64,000 bases of DNA, taken from the NCBI GenBank assembly GCA_001939145.1, contig LSRX01000289.1:112365-176364 (forward strand), in the 5' to 3' direction. Origin of the DNA: Symbiodinium microadriaticum. Its lineage: Eukaryota > Sar > Dinophyceae > Suessiales > Symbiodiniaceae. Made by a program: the position numbers and the translations under genes. Below, one piece after another: positions 1-9,385 of this stretch (positions are counted from its first letter, which is position 1; the number at the start of each line of letters is the position of its first letter). The notes below the pieces were generated by a model, which worked only from the letters and a program-made list of their open reading frames with translations, searched no databases and was not told where the DNA came from.

Positions 1-880
1 TTGGCAACTTTCATTTTTTGAAACGGAAGCGGGACGCCAAGATAAACGATGTTGCTGTCCCTTTTAACTTCAAAGCCATTCATCCACCATAGATTATCTT
101 GGGGACTATTAGTACCAAAAGCAGTGGTTTTAGCACAAGTCGAAAATCCGTGGTGAGTATCCCAGAGTTCGGTGGTGTGAAAGGCAAGAAGGAGCGACTC
201 GTTGCAGAACCCTAGGAGCAATCTGTCATCAACAAAAACTTTTGCGAGGAGGTCCTGATTGGGCATTTCATTAGTCCACTTTCCGAGAAATGCTGCTGCG
301 GCTAGCATCGACAGGGGGTCACCCTGCGGCAGACCTTTAGCGGAATGGAAACCAACAGTCACAATTGCCCCGTTGAAAGAAGCAAACCGTTTGATTCGCT
401 GTATCATGAACTGCCAAGCCTGGATGACATCAGTAGGGATGCCGATGTAACGCAAAGCTTCGCAAGCATCAGACTGCTGGATGCTGTCAAAGAATTTTTC
501 AGTGTCGATGGCAACACCTTGGAGAGCACGCCGAGATTCAACAACTTTTCTCCATGTGGCCTCGCAATGAATAGTTGCTGGCAGCCATGCGCTGTGCCCA
601 GATCGACCTTTAACACCCCCGATTGAATTAGCAGGAATATTCAGCTGACAATTTTCGTGCAAAGAAAGGAGAGTTTTGCAAAAGAGACGATAGGCAACAG
701 GCGCAATAGTTAGAGGCCTAAGGTCCTTGACCTGGACTTTACCTTGTCGTTTGGGAATGCAAGACATTTTACAGTTGAGCCATGATGAAGGAGTTTGTCC
801 AACATGTATGGCTTTGCTGAATATTTTTGCAAGAAACTTTATTGCGCTAGAGGGGAGGTTTTGTAATGTTGCACCTGTAG
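1..880 (-). pseudogene. LINE ORF2 reverse transcriptase domain (partial, runs off window)
   Basis: In the minus-strand frame open from about 889 to position 1 the RT signature blocks appear in order: LRPLTIAPVAYR (about 680-735), AIDTEKFFDSI (480-512, first catalytic Asp), GLPQGDPLS (309-335) and FVDD (225-236, the two catalytic Asp residues), followed by YLGVPLPF near position 30. These are the diagnostic residues of a non-LTR reverse transcriptase, and all three catalytic aspartates are intact. The domain itself shows no stop, but it is out of frame with the linker upstream. Thumb, C-terminal region and 3' UTR lie beyond position 1. It is not among the longer ATG-started ORFs because the frame has no early ATG. 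Confidence 0.87.
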
Positions 881-1516
881 ACCGTCAATACCGGGAGTTT
901 TACTTGCGTCAGAGTTCCGGATAATTTTTGTCAATGTTTTTTCAAGGATGCAAAATGAGTCTTGATCTGGTTCAAAAGCGACTGCTTTCAAGTTCTGCTC
1001 AAGAACAGCTTGATCAAAATCGGCAGTTTTGTAGACCTTTTCAAACAAATATTGAATCTCATTTAAAGAATCGACAAGTGAAGTTGTGTGCCCATCTTTG
1101 CCATAGGCCGTGCTTTCAATGCAAGCGGGCATCGGGGGAGGTGCAGCACGAACCCAACGAAAGAGGTGCTTAAGCCAGTCACTGTGCTTTTGTCCTTTAG
1201 GCTGAAGATTTTTCTGCCATTTCCGGATTTGGTTTTTGTCAAATTGTTTTAGCCTATCGTTGATGCGTTGTTGTGCTAGCGAGTCTTGCCCCCGAATGGC
1301 TTGCTGGAGTTTGTCGATAAGCTGATTTTTTCGAAAACTATCCCGGATTCGGAATGCAGGTTGCTTTCCTAGGCAATGACCGGTGACATTATGAACTTTT
1401 TGAAAGGTGTGGCACCAGGCAGTCCAGTCCTCTTCTATATTTGTGGGAGCATCGGATTGGCAAAAATTTCCATACGCCCTACGCCATTGCTCTTTTCTCA
1501 TCACCGGGGTCTTCAT
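839..1516 (-). pseudogene. LINE ORF2 linker between endonuclease and RT
   Basis: This 225-codon open segment joins the endonuclease to the RT and is rich in Gln, Lys and Trp. Near its end it has ILEKTLTKIIR followed by KTPGIDGL. The PGIDG motif (bases 881-895) is the RT-0/1 region found at the start of LINE reverse transcriptases (P-G-x-D-G). The frame then runs to a stop at 839, while the continuing RT sequence lies in another frame, so an indel falls just 3' of PGIDG. Upstream, this frame is also offset from the endonuclease frame, implying a second indel near 1500-1540. It is best read as part of one ORF2 and not as a free-standing protein. Confidence 0.7.
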
Positions 1517-1643
1517 AACAGACTTTATGGAAAATCAACCATGATGGCTTCTGTGTGTCATGTTGGTGAATGCTGCAAGTGATGGCAACATGCCCCTTTT
1601 TTAAAACCGGCTTTTGCTGGATGGGTGAAACTTCTTCCTTGAG

Positions 1644-2420
1644 CTAGTCAGTAACCATAATAGTGTCAATGCAGGACGTGCTGCCAGAAGAATGTTTAAA
1701 GGTAAAGAAGCTAGAAGGAGTGTTGATGGTAAGCGGGAACCAACCAAGTGAACACATCTCCTGAACAAATTCACCTTCTCTAGAGCAAGCATTGATATCA
1801 GCGAAGAAAACACAATCTGTGTGTGCATGCTTTGAAAGAAAATGAGTGATGTCATTAAGGAAGGGTGTGCTATTTTGTGTTGGAGCATAGGCATTGAAAA
1901 GCAAAACCCATTTATTGTTGATAAAGACCTTGAGTGCAGAGAATCTGCCGCGCGATTCCCAATGCTGCATGTCTTCGAAAACAACTTCTTGAACAGGGAT
2001 GTGTTGTTTAACGATGAAGGCAACACCAGGAATCGTCTGGTCAATATGAAGAGTTTTACGGTTATGTCCCTGGAGTTTAAAGCTTGGCAATGTGCCATGA
2101 AAAAGTCTGTATCCGTTTTTGCTCAGCGAGGCTCTTATACCAGGCACAACATCTTGACTAATTCTAGCTTCTTGAATGGCAAGGATATCCATTCCCAAAG
2201 CTTGTGCTTCATAAATATGGGGATTCAATGAGTTAGCATTCCAGGATGCAATCTGGAGGCGGACTTGCTCAGGACTAGATGACAGTGCAGTCGCGGTCGA
2301 AAGGAATGCTTCGTCCCAAGTGGAAGGGTGCTTGGAATGCACGAACTCACTGGGGTTGGAGACAGGAGGATTGACGAAGGCAGGCAGATTACATTCACTA
2401 GAAGAATCAACAGTTGCCAT
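1644..2420 (-). pseudogene. LINE ORF2 N-terminal part: APE-type endonuclease
   Basis: The 258-aa open frame starts MATVDSSSEC and carries the APE/exonuclease III-like endonuclease that nicks target DNA in non-LTR retrotransposons. Visible motifs, in order, are SWNAN (residues 59-63), AIQEAR (81-86, metal-binding Glu84), GRFSALKV (158-165), FNAYAP (175-180), FADIN (206-210, catalytic Asp208 and Asn210) and SCIDTIMV (249-256). The frame stops at a TAG at 1644-1646, just before the C-terminal His motif. The same frame reads on past the TAG into KKGHVAIT, whose His fits the usual SDH position, so the TAG is a disabling mutation inside the domain. The start ATG lies about 130 bp after the end of ORF1. 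Confidence 0.85.
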
Positions 2421-2549
2421 GTGTTGTTGGACGTCAGCGTTAACCGCGCCACCACAACAACAGTCAATCCTGACAAATAGGTAGATGCAAAGTGAGACAA
2501 AGTTCCAGACAAAGGGCTCATGTTCAACCCTCTGGTGTAACCCATGTTT

Positions 2550-4527
2550 TCAAGAGACACTGTTGGGATCCGTGCCATGTGGGTTTGTGGCCGCAGTCTG
2601 AGCTCCTCCAGCAAAGTTCTGAGCAGTCAAAACTTGAATTTGTGAAGTTAAACTTTGAAGCTGCTGCATGAGTTGCTGTATTGTCTGTTGTTGTTCACTA
2701 TTTTGTCTGGCCATGTCAGACAGCTGCTGTTTCAAGCTATCCGTTTCTGACTCGACAGGGGTTTCATCGGGGATAGACCAAGTTTCAGAATCATCGCGTT
2801 GCATAAAGTTGCCTTCATGTCGCTGTCTCATGCGTTCGCCATTGAGAACAACGTCAGCAAACGAATGTTGCATTGAGTGATTTCGTGGCTGCAATTTACC
2901 ATTGCGGCATTGAGCATTCCAAGAAGGGAAATGCAAAGTGTTGCTAGCTGGAACTGGGGTCTGCTGAATGGTTTTTGCTTTTCGCGCAGCTTCAACTTTA
3001 AGTGTTCGTCTTTCGTATCCAAAAGTAACCGGAAATTGCCACACACCCGGGGGTCTTCACAGGATCTGACGAGCCACGTGTAGCCAGCGCCTTTTCACCT
3101 TCTTTCGCCTGGTTTAACTGTTGCTTTCCATTTAAGTTGTTGCAAAAGTTCCTGCATGTTTTCATGCTCCATTTCAGGCGGGACATTTTTAATGAAATAC
3201 GCAGGGTCTTCATTTCGTCCAAGCGTAATTTTAAGGTCGTCGTGATGCTCAGTGAGCATTCTGATGGCCCACGTGCCGCGGACTTGAAATGCACCGAGAT
3301 GTTTACCGGAGTTTTCACCAAGTACCTGCAGGACTTCGGCATCATTCATTGGTCGCCCTTCCTTCTTTAACCATATATGATGCATATTAGTCCTAAGGGC
3401 ACCCGGCACATTGACCTGAAGTTTGCCCGGTCCAGACATGGAGAGTAGAGACTCAACATGCGCACTTTGCACACGAACTGAAACTTGATAAATATGCGCG
3501 TTATCAGTTCGCTGAACCTCCTGAATGTTCCAAACATCCAAAATCTCAAGACCGCGATTTTGCTGTACTATTGCTTGACGGTGGGAATTCGTTTTTGCTG
3601 CATTTCCAATTTTGTTTGCACACAAGCCCCTTCATCACTGAAAGTAAGATAACAAACTGAGGTCATTGGGATGCTAGGTTTTTGAATGTTAACAACGGGA
3701 GCCGATTTGCGATAAACCACATCCGCATGTGTGACTTGATGCAAAAATGCTTGCATTGAAACTTTTTGAGATTGAAAACCATTCTTTTTGGTAAACTCGA
3801 CATGAAGTGTTTCCGGCTGCTTAGCACCAATATCCATGGGGAAAGGTGCGATAATGATCCGATAATGCCAATGGGATATGGCCTACCTACACCTTGCTCT
3901 GCGATACGCTTGGCTTGCTCTTCCTTTTCGCAAACATAAACACCCCCGTGTGTGGTGCAAAACTCCGTCAGAGGAAGCACATTCCAGCCATCCGGGTCTA
4001 GAGTATATGTTGCAGTGCTTTGCTTGCCCTTGCCTTTAGATTTACCATTTTGCACACCAGGCTTGGAAGTCAATCGTGCTCGAAATCATGTGCATCGTGC
4101 TGTTTTGACTTTTGCCTTTTCCTTTAGAATCGGTCTTCGCCGCGTCCCCTCGACCTTTTCCTTTATGCAACCATATATCAGCACCCTTGCCACGCAATTC
4201 TTTGTCAATTCGCGTAGGGGTAGTGATTGGGGAGGGTTCAGGTCTACGTGAAGTTGACGAGCTAGCAAGCGCGGAATCACCAAGTGAATTTTTCTCAGTC
4301 GCGATTAATCCCATTCTCTGCGCAGCGGCTGCCACACAACTTTGCAATTGTTTGGTGTCTTTGGTTCGTTCAATTTTCCTCAGGAATTTGCTATCTGAAA
4401 CAAGAAGCATGCGGATTTGCTTCGGAGCAAAACCGTGTTTGATGCTTTTCAGTTTTTGCACCATTTTGTTGATGTCAGCTTTGTTTGCTTGGAACTCATC
4501 ATCGGCAGGAGCACCACCACCTCGCAT
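2550..4527 (-). pseudogene. LINE ORF1, frameshifted
   Basis: ORF1 is spread over at least five overlapping frames: 4527-4042, 4073 to about 3850, 3837-3568, 3625-3095 and 3044-2550. The first ATG (4527-4525, context AAAATG) begins MRGGGAPADDEF. Lys/Gly-rich basic runs (GKGRGD, KGKGK, SKGKGKQ) lie around 4020-4160 and probably bind nucleic acid. The last fragment (164 aa) ends in a Gln-rich stretch with heptad-like spacing (LKQQLSDMARQ, QQLMQQLQSL) that predicts a coiled coil, typical of LINE ORF1 proteins that multimerise on RNA. The pieces join in order across frame changes, so this is one decayed ORF and not several genes. The exact indel positions need a consensus of related copies. Confidence 0.75.
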
Positions 4528-4530
4528 TTT

Positions 4531-4602
4531 TGGGTATAGTCTACTATAATTATAATAAGTAACCCCCCAAAATAGTGTAGGTAATTATTCAGGCCCCTAT
4601 AG
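4531..4602. repeat. AT-rich foldback family, copy 1 (LINE 5' flank)
   Basis: This shares CAAAATAGTGTAGGTAATTA with 44184-44265 and a close variant with 55261-55373. In the other copies an aggggcct...aattag arm faces a taatta...aggcccct arm. Here the left arm is missing or replaced by the LINE 5' end, which directly abuts it. Confidence 0.5.
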
Positions 4603-4879
4603 TTTTCATGAAACAACAGGATAGTGCTTCGGGACAACAGCAACCCCTTCAAGCACTAAGACTCCGGAACGGCAAATTGAGAATCACCGGTGATCAAACA
4701 CCCTACAACTGACACTCTGAAACCCGAATGCTCAATTCCAAACAAGAAAGAACATAACCTAAAGCCCAAACCATAAACCCTGATTGAATCCTAAACCCTA
4801 AACCCGTTCAGAGCACCTGAATGTAGTCGACGACTGCACTCTAAACCGAACGAAGCCCTACACTAAAGAAAAAGAGAAA

Positions 4880-4962
4880 GAGACCCCGCTGCGCGACTTC
4901 GCGTGTCTTCAAAAGCATGGCACACCCTTCTCGGCGACGTCTCTCAGCCTTTATCGGATGTT
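4880..4962 (+). other. Possible exon ending at a GTAAGT donor
   Basis: The plus-strand frame reads through residues such as RLRVSSKAWHTLLGD and reaches a canonical GTAAGT donor at 4963-4968. A second frame is also open here, so coding status and frame are uncertain. No homolog is recognised. Confidence 0.22.
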
Positions 4963-5221
4963 GTAAGTTCTCTGGGTACTTAGGACCAACACAAAACGTG
5001 TTCTGCACAGTTGATCAAGGCTTGTGTGTTGCAGGGTTTTGACGCACTACAACAAAAATGCAAAGCCTTCAACCCAAACACCTGATACCCTCAGACCCTA
5101 AGCCCCCCGAAGCTTCATAGAGCGGCTAATGCCCTAAAACGTTAAAAACCCTCAATTCTAAACGCCGCAAACCCTCCAACACGCAGCATCGACAATCCGA
5201 AAACTTCGAACCGAAGCCCTA

Positions 5222-5407
5222 AAACCCTTATAAACCCTAAAAAACTCTAAAACCTCAGGGTTTGGGGTTTAGGGTTTAGGGGAAACCCTAAACCCTAAAC
5301 CCCAATCTCGCATAAAAACCCCTTATAAACCCTAAAAAACTCTAAAACCTCAGGGTTTGGGGTTTAGGGTTTAGGGGAAACCCTAAACCCTAAACCCCAA
5401 TCTCGCA
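5222..5407. repeat. 95-bp tandem duplication containing a telomere-repeat hairpin
   Basis: Two near-identical units lie 95 bp apart. Each holds GGGGTTTAGGGTTTAGGGG followed within three bases by CCCTAAACCCTAAACCCC, a perfect head-to-head inverted telomere repeat able to form a long hairpin. Confidence 0.85.
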
Positions 5408-7106
5408 ACTCTACGGTTTAGGGCCTATGTCCTTGGTGGAGATCGTCGTTGCCAAGAAAGTGCAAAGTGGTACATGCACGGCTCGTGCTGGACATCGAAG
5501 CTTCAAGGTCTAATAGCAACTTGGGTTCCTAAACCCTAAACCCTAAACCCTCGCTTAAGGTTTGCTCCAAAACATTTCCCTTAAGGGTTAGTCTCAGGGT
5601 TCTCTTAAGGGTTAGGGGTCCTTCTTTGAGGTCTCCCTTGGGGGTTGAAAGAGGGTTTGTGTGGGCCTCTGAAGCTTGCTTTTACGGGTTGAGCAGGGTG
5701 AAGTCAAGGTTAATAAGGGTTCCTTTAAGGGTTGGAATAGGGTCTACACAAGGTGATGAGATAAAGTTGCCTGAATATTCACTTCATGGTATATAAAACA
5801 CTGAACTCAACACCGAAAGCCCCAAACCCAACACACCAAACTCTAAACCCTCCATCCAACCCTACAATACGGCCACAAGCCCTACTCAGGCCGTTGAAAT
5901 TGCTTAGAAGGTCGGGGGACATGGTAAGTAGTTGCTTCTTCGACTTATAAGTATGGTACAAGTAACAAGTAGCCCCAACTAGGACCTTTTTAGGGTACTG
6001 ATAAGTCTACTTATTGCCGGCCTGAACCCGAGAAACGTAAGGTTTTTAAAGCTCTTATAATGATTTCGAGATGTAAATGCTTGAAAAGGTACTCCAAACT
6101 CTAAAAGGCCGGCCCTTTAAAGCCTTACAAACATATTCCTAAATATGATCCTCTTGGCCCAAGTACAAACTTGTCCCAGCGGCCCACCTAAAGCCGAAAC
6201 CCTAAACCCTAAACCCTTAAGCCTAAACCCTTGGAGGGTCATTAGCTTCTGGCCCAGGGCTCTACATGGAACTCTACACATAGGGCCCTAAGGGTTTAGG
6301 GTTTGAGGTTTACGGCTCGTAGGGTTCGAGATTATAACGGATTAGGGTTTAGGGTTCTAGGGCTCTAAGGCTGTAGGGTTTTAAGGTGTAGGGCTCTAAA
6401 GGTTCAGGGTTATAAAGGATTAGGGTTTAGGGTTATAGGGCTCTGCGGGTGTAGGGTTTAGGGTTGTGAGGTCAAGGCTTCTTTCAAGGGTTTATAAAAG
6501 GCGCGGAGGGGATCAAGACACCCGCCAAGAATCCTTGCGAAACCCTAATTATGAAGAGACTTCGCACCACCCCAAAACACAAAATACCTCATGTAACTCT
6601 CTATGGAACCCTAAACCCAAATCCCTAAACCCCTAAACCCTAAACCCCTGAAACCCCGAACCTCTAAACCCCACAATAACCCCTTAAAGCCCTGAAAGGT
6701 TGAGGAGCATGGATTGTGGTACAGGGTGGGACTTTGGTGTTCACAGTTTCGGGTTTAGGGTTTGGTGCTCAAGGGTTCAGTGTTCCGGGTTTAGGGTTTG
6801 GGGTTTAAGGTTTTAGTGTTCGCAGTTTAGGGTTTAGGGTTTCAGGTTTTCGTGTTCCGGGTTTAGGGCCTAGGTCAGGGGGCACGGTATGAGCAAATAC
6901 AAACGTTTGAGGGCAGCTGGAAGCCCTAAACCCTAAACCCTAAACCGTGGAAGCTTGAACCCTGCAAACATCCATTGTGCTGAAGTTGGATTCTGATTCA
7001 TGATTCTGCGGATTGCGGTACATCAAGCTCGTCAAATGCACACCGAACACACCAAAGGCCTTCTTGCCGGATAACATAGGAGCCTTGATACTTAGATGGC
7101 TTTAAT

Positions 7107-7135
7107 GTTCTATATATATATATACACATATAAAT
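7107..7135. repeat. TA-rich microsatellite
   Basis: A short (TA)n tract followed by acacatataa, in otherwise mixed sequence. Confidence 0.8.
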
Positions 7136-7322
7136 ACGTTGCTATAAGAAGATCTCTAGGGAATGATGTTTGTAATTCACAACACATTAACCCTATGCCT
7201 GCTTGGTGGGCTTCGGCTTGGGCCTAGGTTTTGTATGGGTATGCTATCTAGCCTAGTATGGTGTAGGGTTACATGAACCTTAACCCATAAACCCTAATAC
7301 TTTGAAGGGCAGGTGTCTAAAA

Positions 7323-7451
7323 CTAGTACCTACCCCGAGCCATTTTAGAGCCCTGCAAGGTTGCAAGGGCAAGAGCTCGCAGAATAGAGCGAGCAGTCGG
7401 TGTCTTCATCGTCGTCGCCGCATCAATGATTAAGGGTGCACCCTCACATGC
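7323..7451 (-). other. Exon-like open island, unrecognised
   Basis: A minus-strand frame is open from stop to stop for 42 codons and has natural-looking residues (APLIIDAATTMKTPTARSIL, then RALALATLQG). It contains no telomere-like repeat, unlike its surroundings. No start codon near the edge and no domain is recognised. It could be an exon or a captured coding fragment. Confidence 0.3.
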
Positions 7452-7528
7452 CTAGATACCCTAAACCATATTGTCATCCAGCTTCGCTGCCCAACGAAAG
7501 GCATGTAAACGCGTGCCAACGATGTATA

Positions 7529-8337
7529 TTATGCAGCTCGCCAGAACAATGCCGGGAGATCTCGAGCCAAGGCAACCAAATTCAACTCTACGACAAAACC
7601 CTCTGAGCCTAAAGGACCGCTAGGGCGGAAGTTAAAGGGGGGGGGGGGTAAGGGGTCGTCAGTGGCCCCAATACAGACCGAACAAGGGATTAAAGCTAAA
7701 CAAGGCTTGTTTGAGGACATGGGCTCTCCGGTCTCCCTCTCCCTTACCCCAGTAAGGTTCCTTGTGACACCCCTAAATCCAAACTCGAAGGCTCTGACGT
7801 GTGTCTAGCTTCAGTTGATGGCAAGTCTCTGGAAATGTTGGAGCAATGGTCTCGACAAGATAGACCCCTAAATCATGCCCTTACAACCTATTGAAAACAA
7901 TAGCGTAGCAAGGCCGATACACCCACATAAAAGCCCATAGCTCGAGACTTCATGTGCGTGCACGAAGCAGCAATGCATATGGACGTGGGACTAGCGAGCC
8001 CTCTGGGGCGGTTGCAGGCAGAGCGGTTTCGGCTTAATTCAGTGATGAGGGTTGGGGGCGGGGTTCCATTCAATGTGCACGACGCCAAATAAATACTGAA
8101 ACACACCAAGCCCGAAAACCCTGTAATCCCCACAAGCCATATAAACCCTAAACATGCACCGAAACGCTCAGAATCAGGATCTGCTGTCGTGTGGGATGTT
8201 AGAAGAGAGAGGATCGAGGAAGATCGGGCAAAGAGGAAGCAAGGAAACCAGGAGAGAAACAGAACGTGCGAAGAGCAAACCTGCATCGGCCAGTGAACTT
8301 TTGCACGGCTGAGGCGTTCACCGACACCAGAGACCAA
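7529..8337 (-). other. Unique segment with weak ORFs and a G12 run
   Basis: This stretch is largely free of telomere-like repeats and holds two minus-strand open segments (7720-7529 and 8337-7888). The first ends in a plausible VALARDLPALFWRAA. The second overlaps a plus-strand frame at about 8156-8310 (REKQNVRRA-type basic residues in one reading), so the strand is unresolved. A run of twelve G lies near 7637-7648. No product is recognised. Confidence 0.2.
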
Positions 8338-8360
8338 CGCTTACTAGGTAAACCACCTTA

Positions 8361-8477
8361 CCTATAGTCTCCATTGTGGGTCCTTTTTTGGGGTTACCTT
8401 TTAGGATCCTGATTATAGATGTGGTTAAACTTAAACAAAACAAAGGAACTACAATGGAGACATATGCAGACTATAGG
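8361..8477 (+). mobile_element. MITE-like family A, copy 1
   Basis: The left terminus is CTATAGTCTCCATTGT and the right terminus is its reverse complement, with a 9-bp insertion (atatgcaga) inside the right arm. The interior has GGGTTACC, then AGGATCCT, then GGTTAAAC. This is the orientation shared with the copies at 17088, 43799 and 48562. No coding capacity. Confidence 0.82.
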
Positions 8478-8680
8478 CAAACCTCACCACGACCCCTTAA
8501 CTCCAAAGCCGCCTAAAGTCTGCATGGACTCCCGTGCTTATCGTGCTGATCTGCGGAGCAAGCGCTGGTTAGATGCCCGCATCTGACAAAACCAAGCGAC
8601 CCTGTCTGTGCTAAAGAAGATGACAGTGATGAGTGCCGAGTTGACATCCTGATGAAGTGCTTCACGTGGTGCAGTGGCCG

Positions 8681-8725
8681 TAGCAGCAGTAGCAGTAGCA
8701 GTAGCAGTAGCAGCAGTAGGAGTAG

Positions 8726-8776
<51 letters not shown>

Positions 8777-8957
8777 CAGTAGTGGCAGTAGTAGTACAAT
8801 TAAAGCAATAGCCAGTAGGGGTGGTGGTGGCGGTGCTGATGCTGGTGGCGGTGGCGATGGCGGTGGCGGTACTGGTGCTGGTGCCGGTACTGCTGGTGCT
8901 GGTGCTTGTGCTGCTGGCGGTGCTGTCGTCACCGTAGTAGTCGTGGTGGCAGTAGAG
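8681..8957. repeat. AGC/AGT triplet tract followed by GGT/GCT-rich tract
   Basis: About 120 bp of (AGT)n mixed with (AGC)n is followed by about 140 bp of imperfect GGT, GGC and GCT triplets. All frames are open here and translate to Ser-, Leu- or Gly/Ala-rich homopolymers. These ORFs are composition artefacts, not evidence of a gene. Confidence 0.9.
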
Positions 8958-9208
8958 CGGCAGCAGCCCTAAATACCCTAAACCCTAAACCCTAAACCCA
9001 AAACCCGAAACCCTAAATCCAAAACCCAAAACCCTAAACCAGGGGGACGGGGGCGGACGGTACGTGTTCAGATCCAGGGTTCCTTTTCTGAGCTCGAAGC
9101 CCAGGTCCTTGCATCAAAAGCCGGCAGTTATGTCGGCACTGCAAGCTCAGTAAGGCTCACGGAGCGGAAAGATACCCCAAGAAGGCACATGAACATCAGC
9201 ACCGGGGC

Positions 9209-9385
9209 CTAACTACGGGCCACTGCAAAGGTGATTCGGAGAAAATCAGCCTCGCGGGGCATCTTGGTGTTCATGTGCTTGCGTTGGGTCCAAAAAGAGT
9301 TCTTGAAAATTTGGCCGGGCGTCGTCGCCGACGGCCGCTGTGCGATGCTCTTGCTTGGAATCGGTGCCAAATGGGCAAGCCAGCT
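9209..9385 (-). CDS. Exon-like island, unrecognised
   Basis: A minus-strand frame of about 58 codons runs from an AAG boundary near 9385 to a TAG at 9209-9211. It has mixed composition and a G/C-leaning third position. Residues include SIAQRPSATTPGQIFKNSFW and READFLRITFAVARS. A plus-strand frame over the same bases is also open (LAGHLGVHVLALGPKRVLEN), so the strand is not certain; the minus frame looks better by third-position composition. Telomere-like repeats do not enter the island. No family is recognised. Confidence 0.33.
   Translation of the reverse strand, partial: SWLAHLAPIPSKSIAQRPSATTPGQIFKNSFWTQRKHMNTKMPREADFLRITFAVARS

Larger units (their letters stand above)
1..4540 (-). mobile_element. 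Decayed non-LTR (LINE) retrotransposon, 3' end beyond window
   Basis: This is a minus-strand two-ORF retroelement. ORF1 (4527 down to about 2550) encodes Lys/Gly-rich and coiled-coil sequence. ORF2 (2420 down to position 1) carries an APE-type endonuclease followed by a reverse transcriptase. The order and motifs are those of LINE-type elements that transpose by target-primed reverse transcription. Several frameshifts and an in-frame stop show that this copy is not autonomous. The 5' end is placed near 4527-4540, where an AT-rich repeat begins. The RT frame is still open at position 1, so the element continues outside the window. No LTRs or integrase were seen. Unlike the rest of the window it contains essentially no CCCTAAA motifs, which marks it as a separate insertion or the edge of a different domain. 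Confidence 0.88.
4603..7090. repeat. Telomere-like repeat mosaic
   Basis: Scattered CCCTAAA and TTTAGGG units occur in runs of one to four, in both orientations, mixed with degenerate forms. The orientation switches several times: mainly CCCTAAA to about 6240, then TTTAGGG at 6290-6480, then CCCTAAA at about 6600 and TTTAGGG again at 6740-6870. Apart from a possible exon near 4880-4962 and a weak ORF at 5779-5961 that is itself repeat-derived, no gene is seen. Confidence 0.85.

Noticed and set aside
259-1582. Plus-strand ORFs over the RT region
   Set aside because: Antisense shadows of the LINE; the motifs are on the minus strand.
1601-2098. 165-codon minus ORF overlapping the endonuclease
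   Set aside because: Out-of-frame shadow of the endonuclease ORF; the endonuclease frame carries all the conserved motifs.
8513-8972. Poly-Leu and poly-Ser/Gly ORFs on both strands
   Set aside because: They are translations of the AGC/AGT/GGT triplet tract; every frame is open, so the ORFs carry no evidence of coding.
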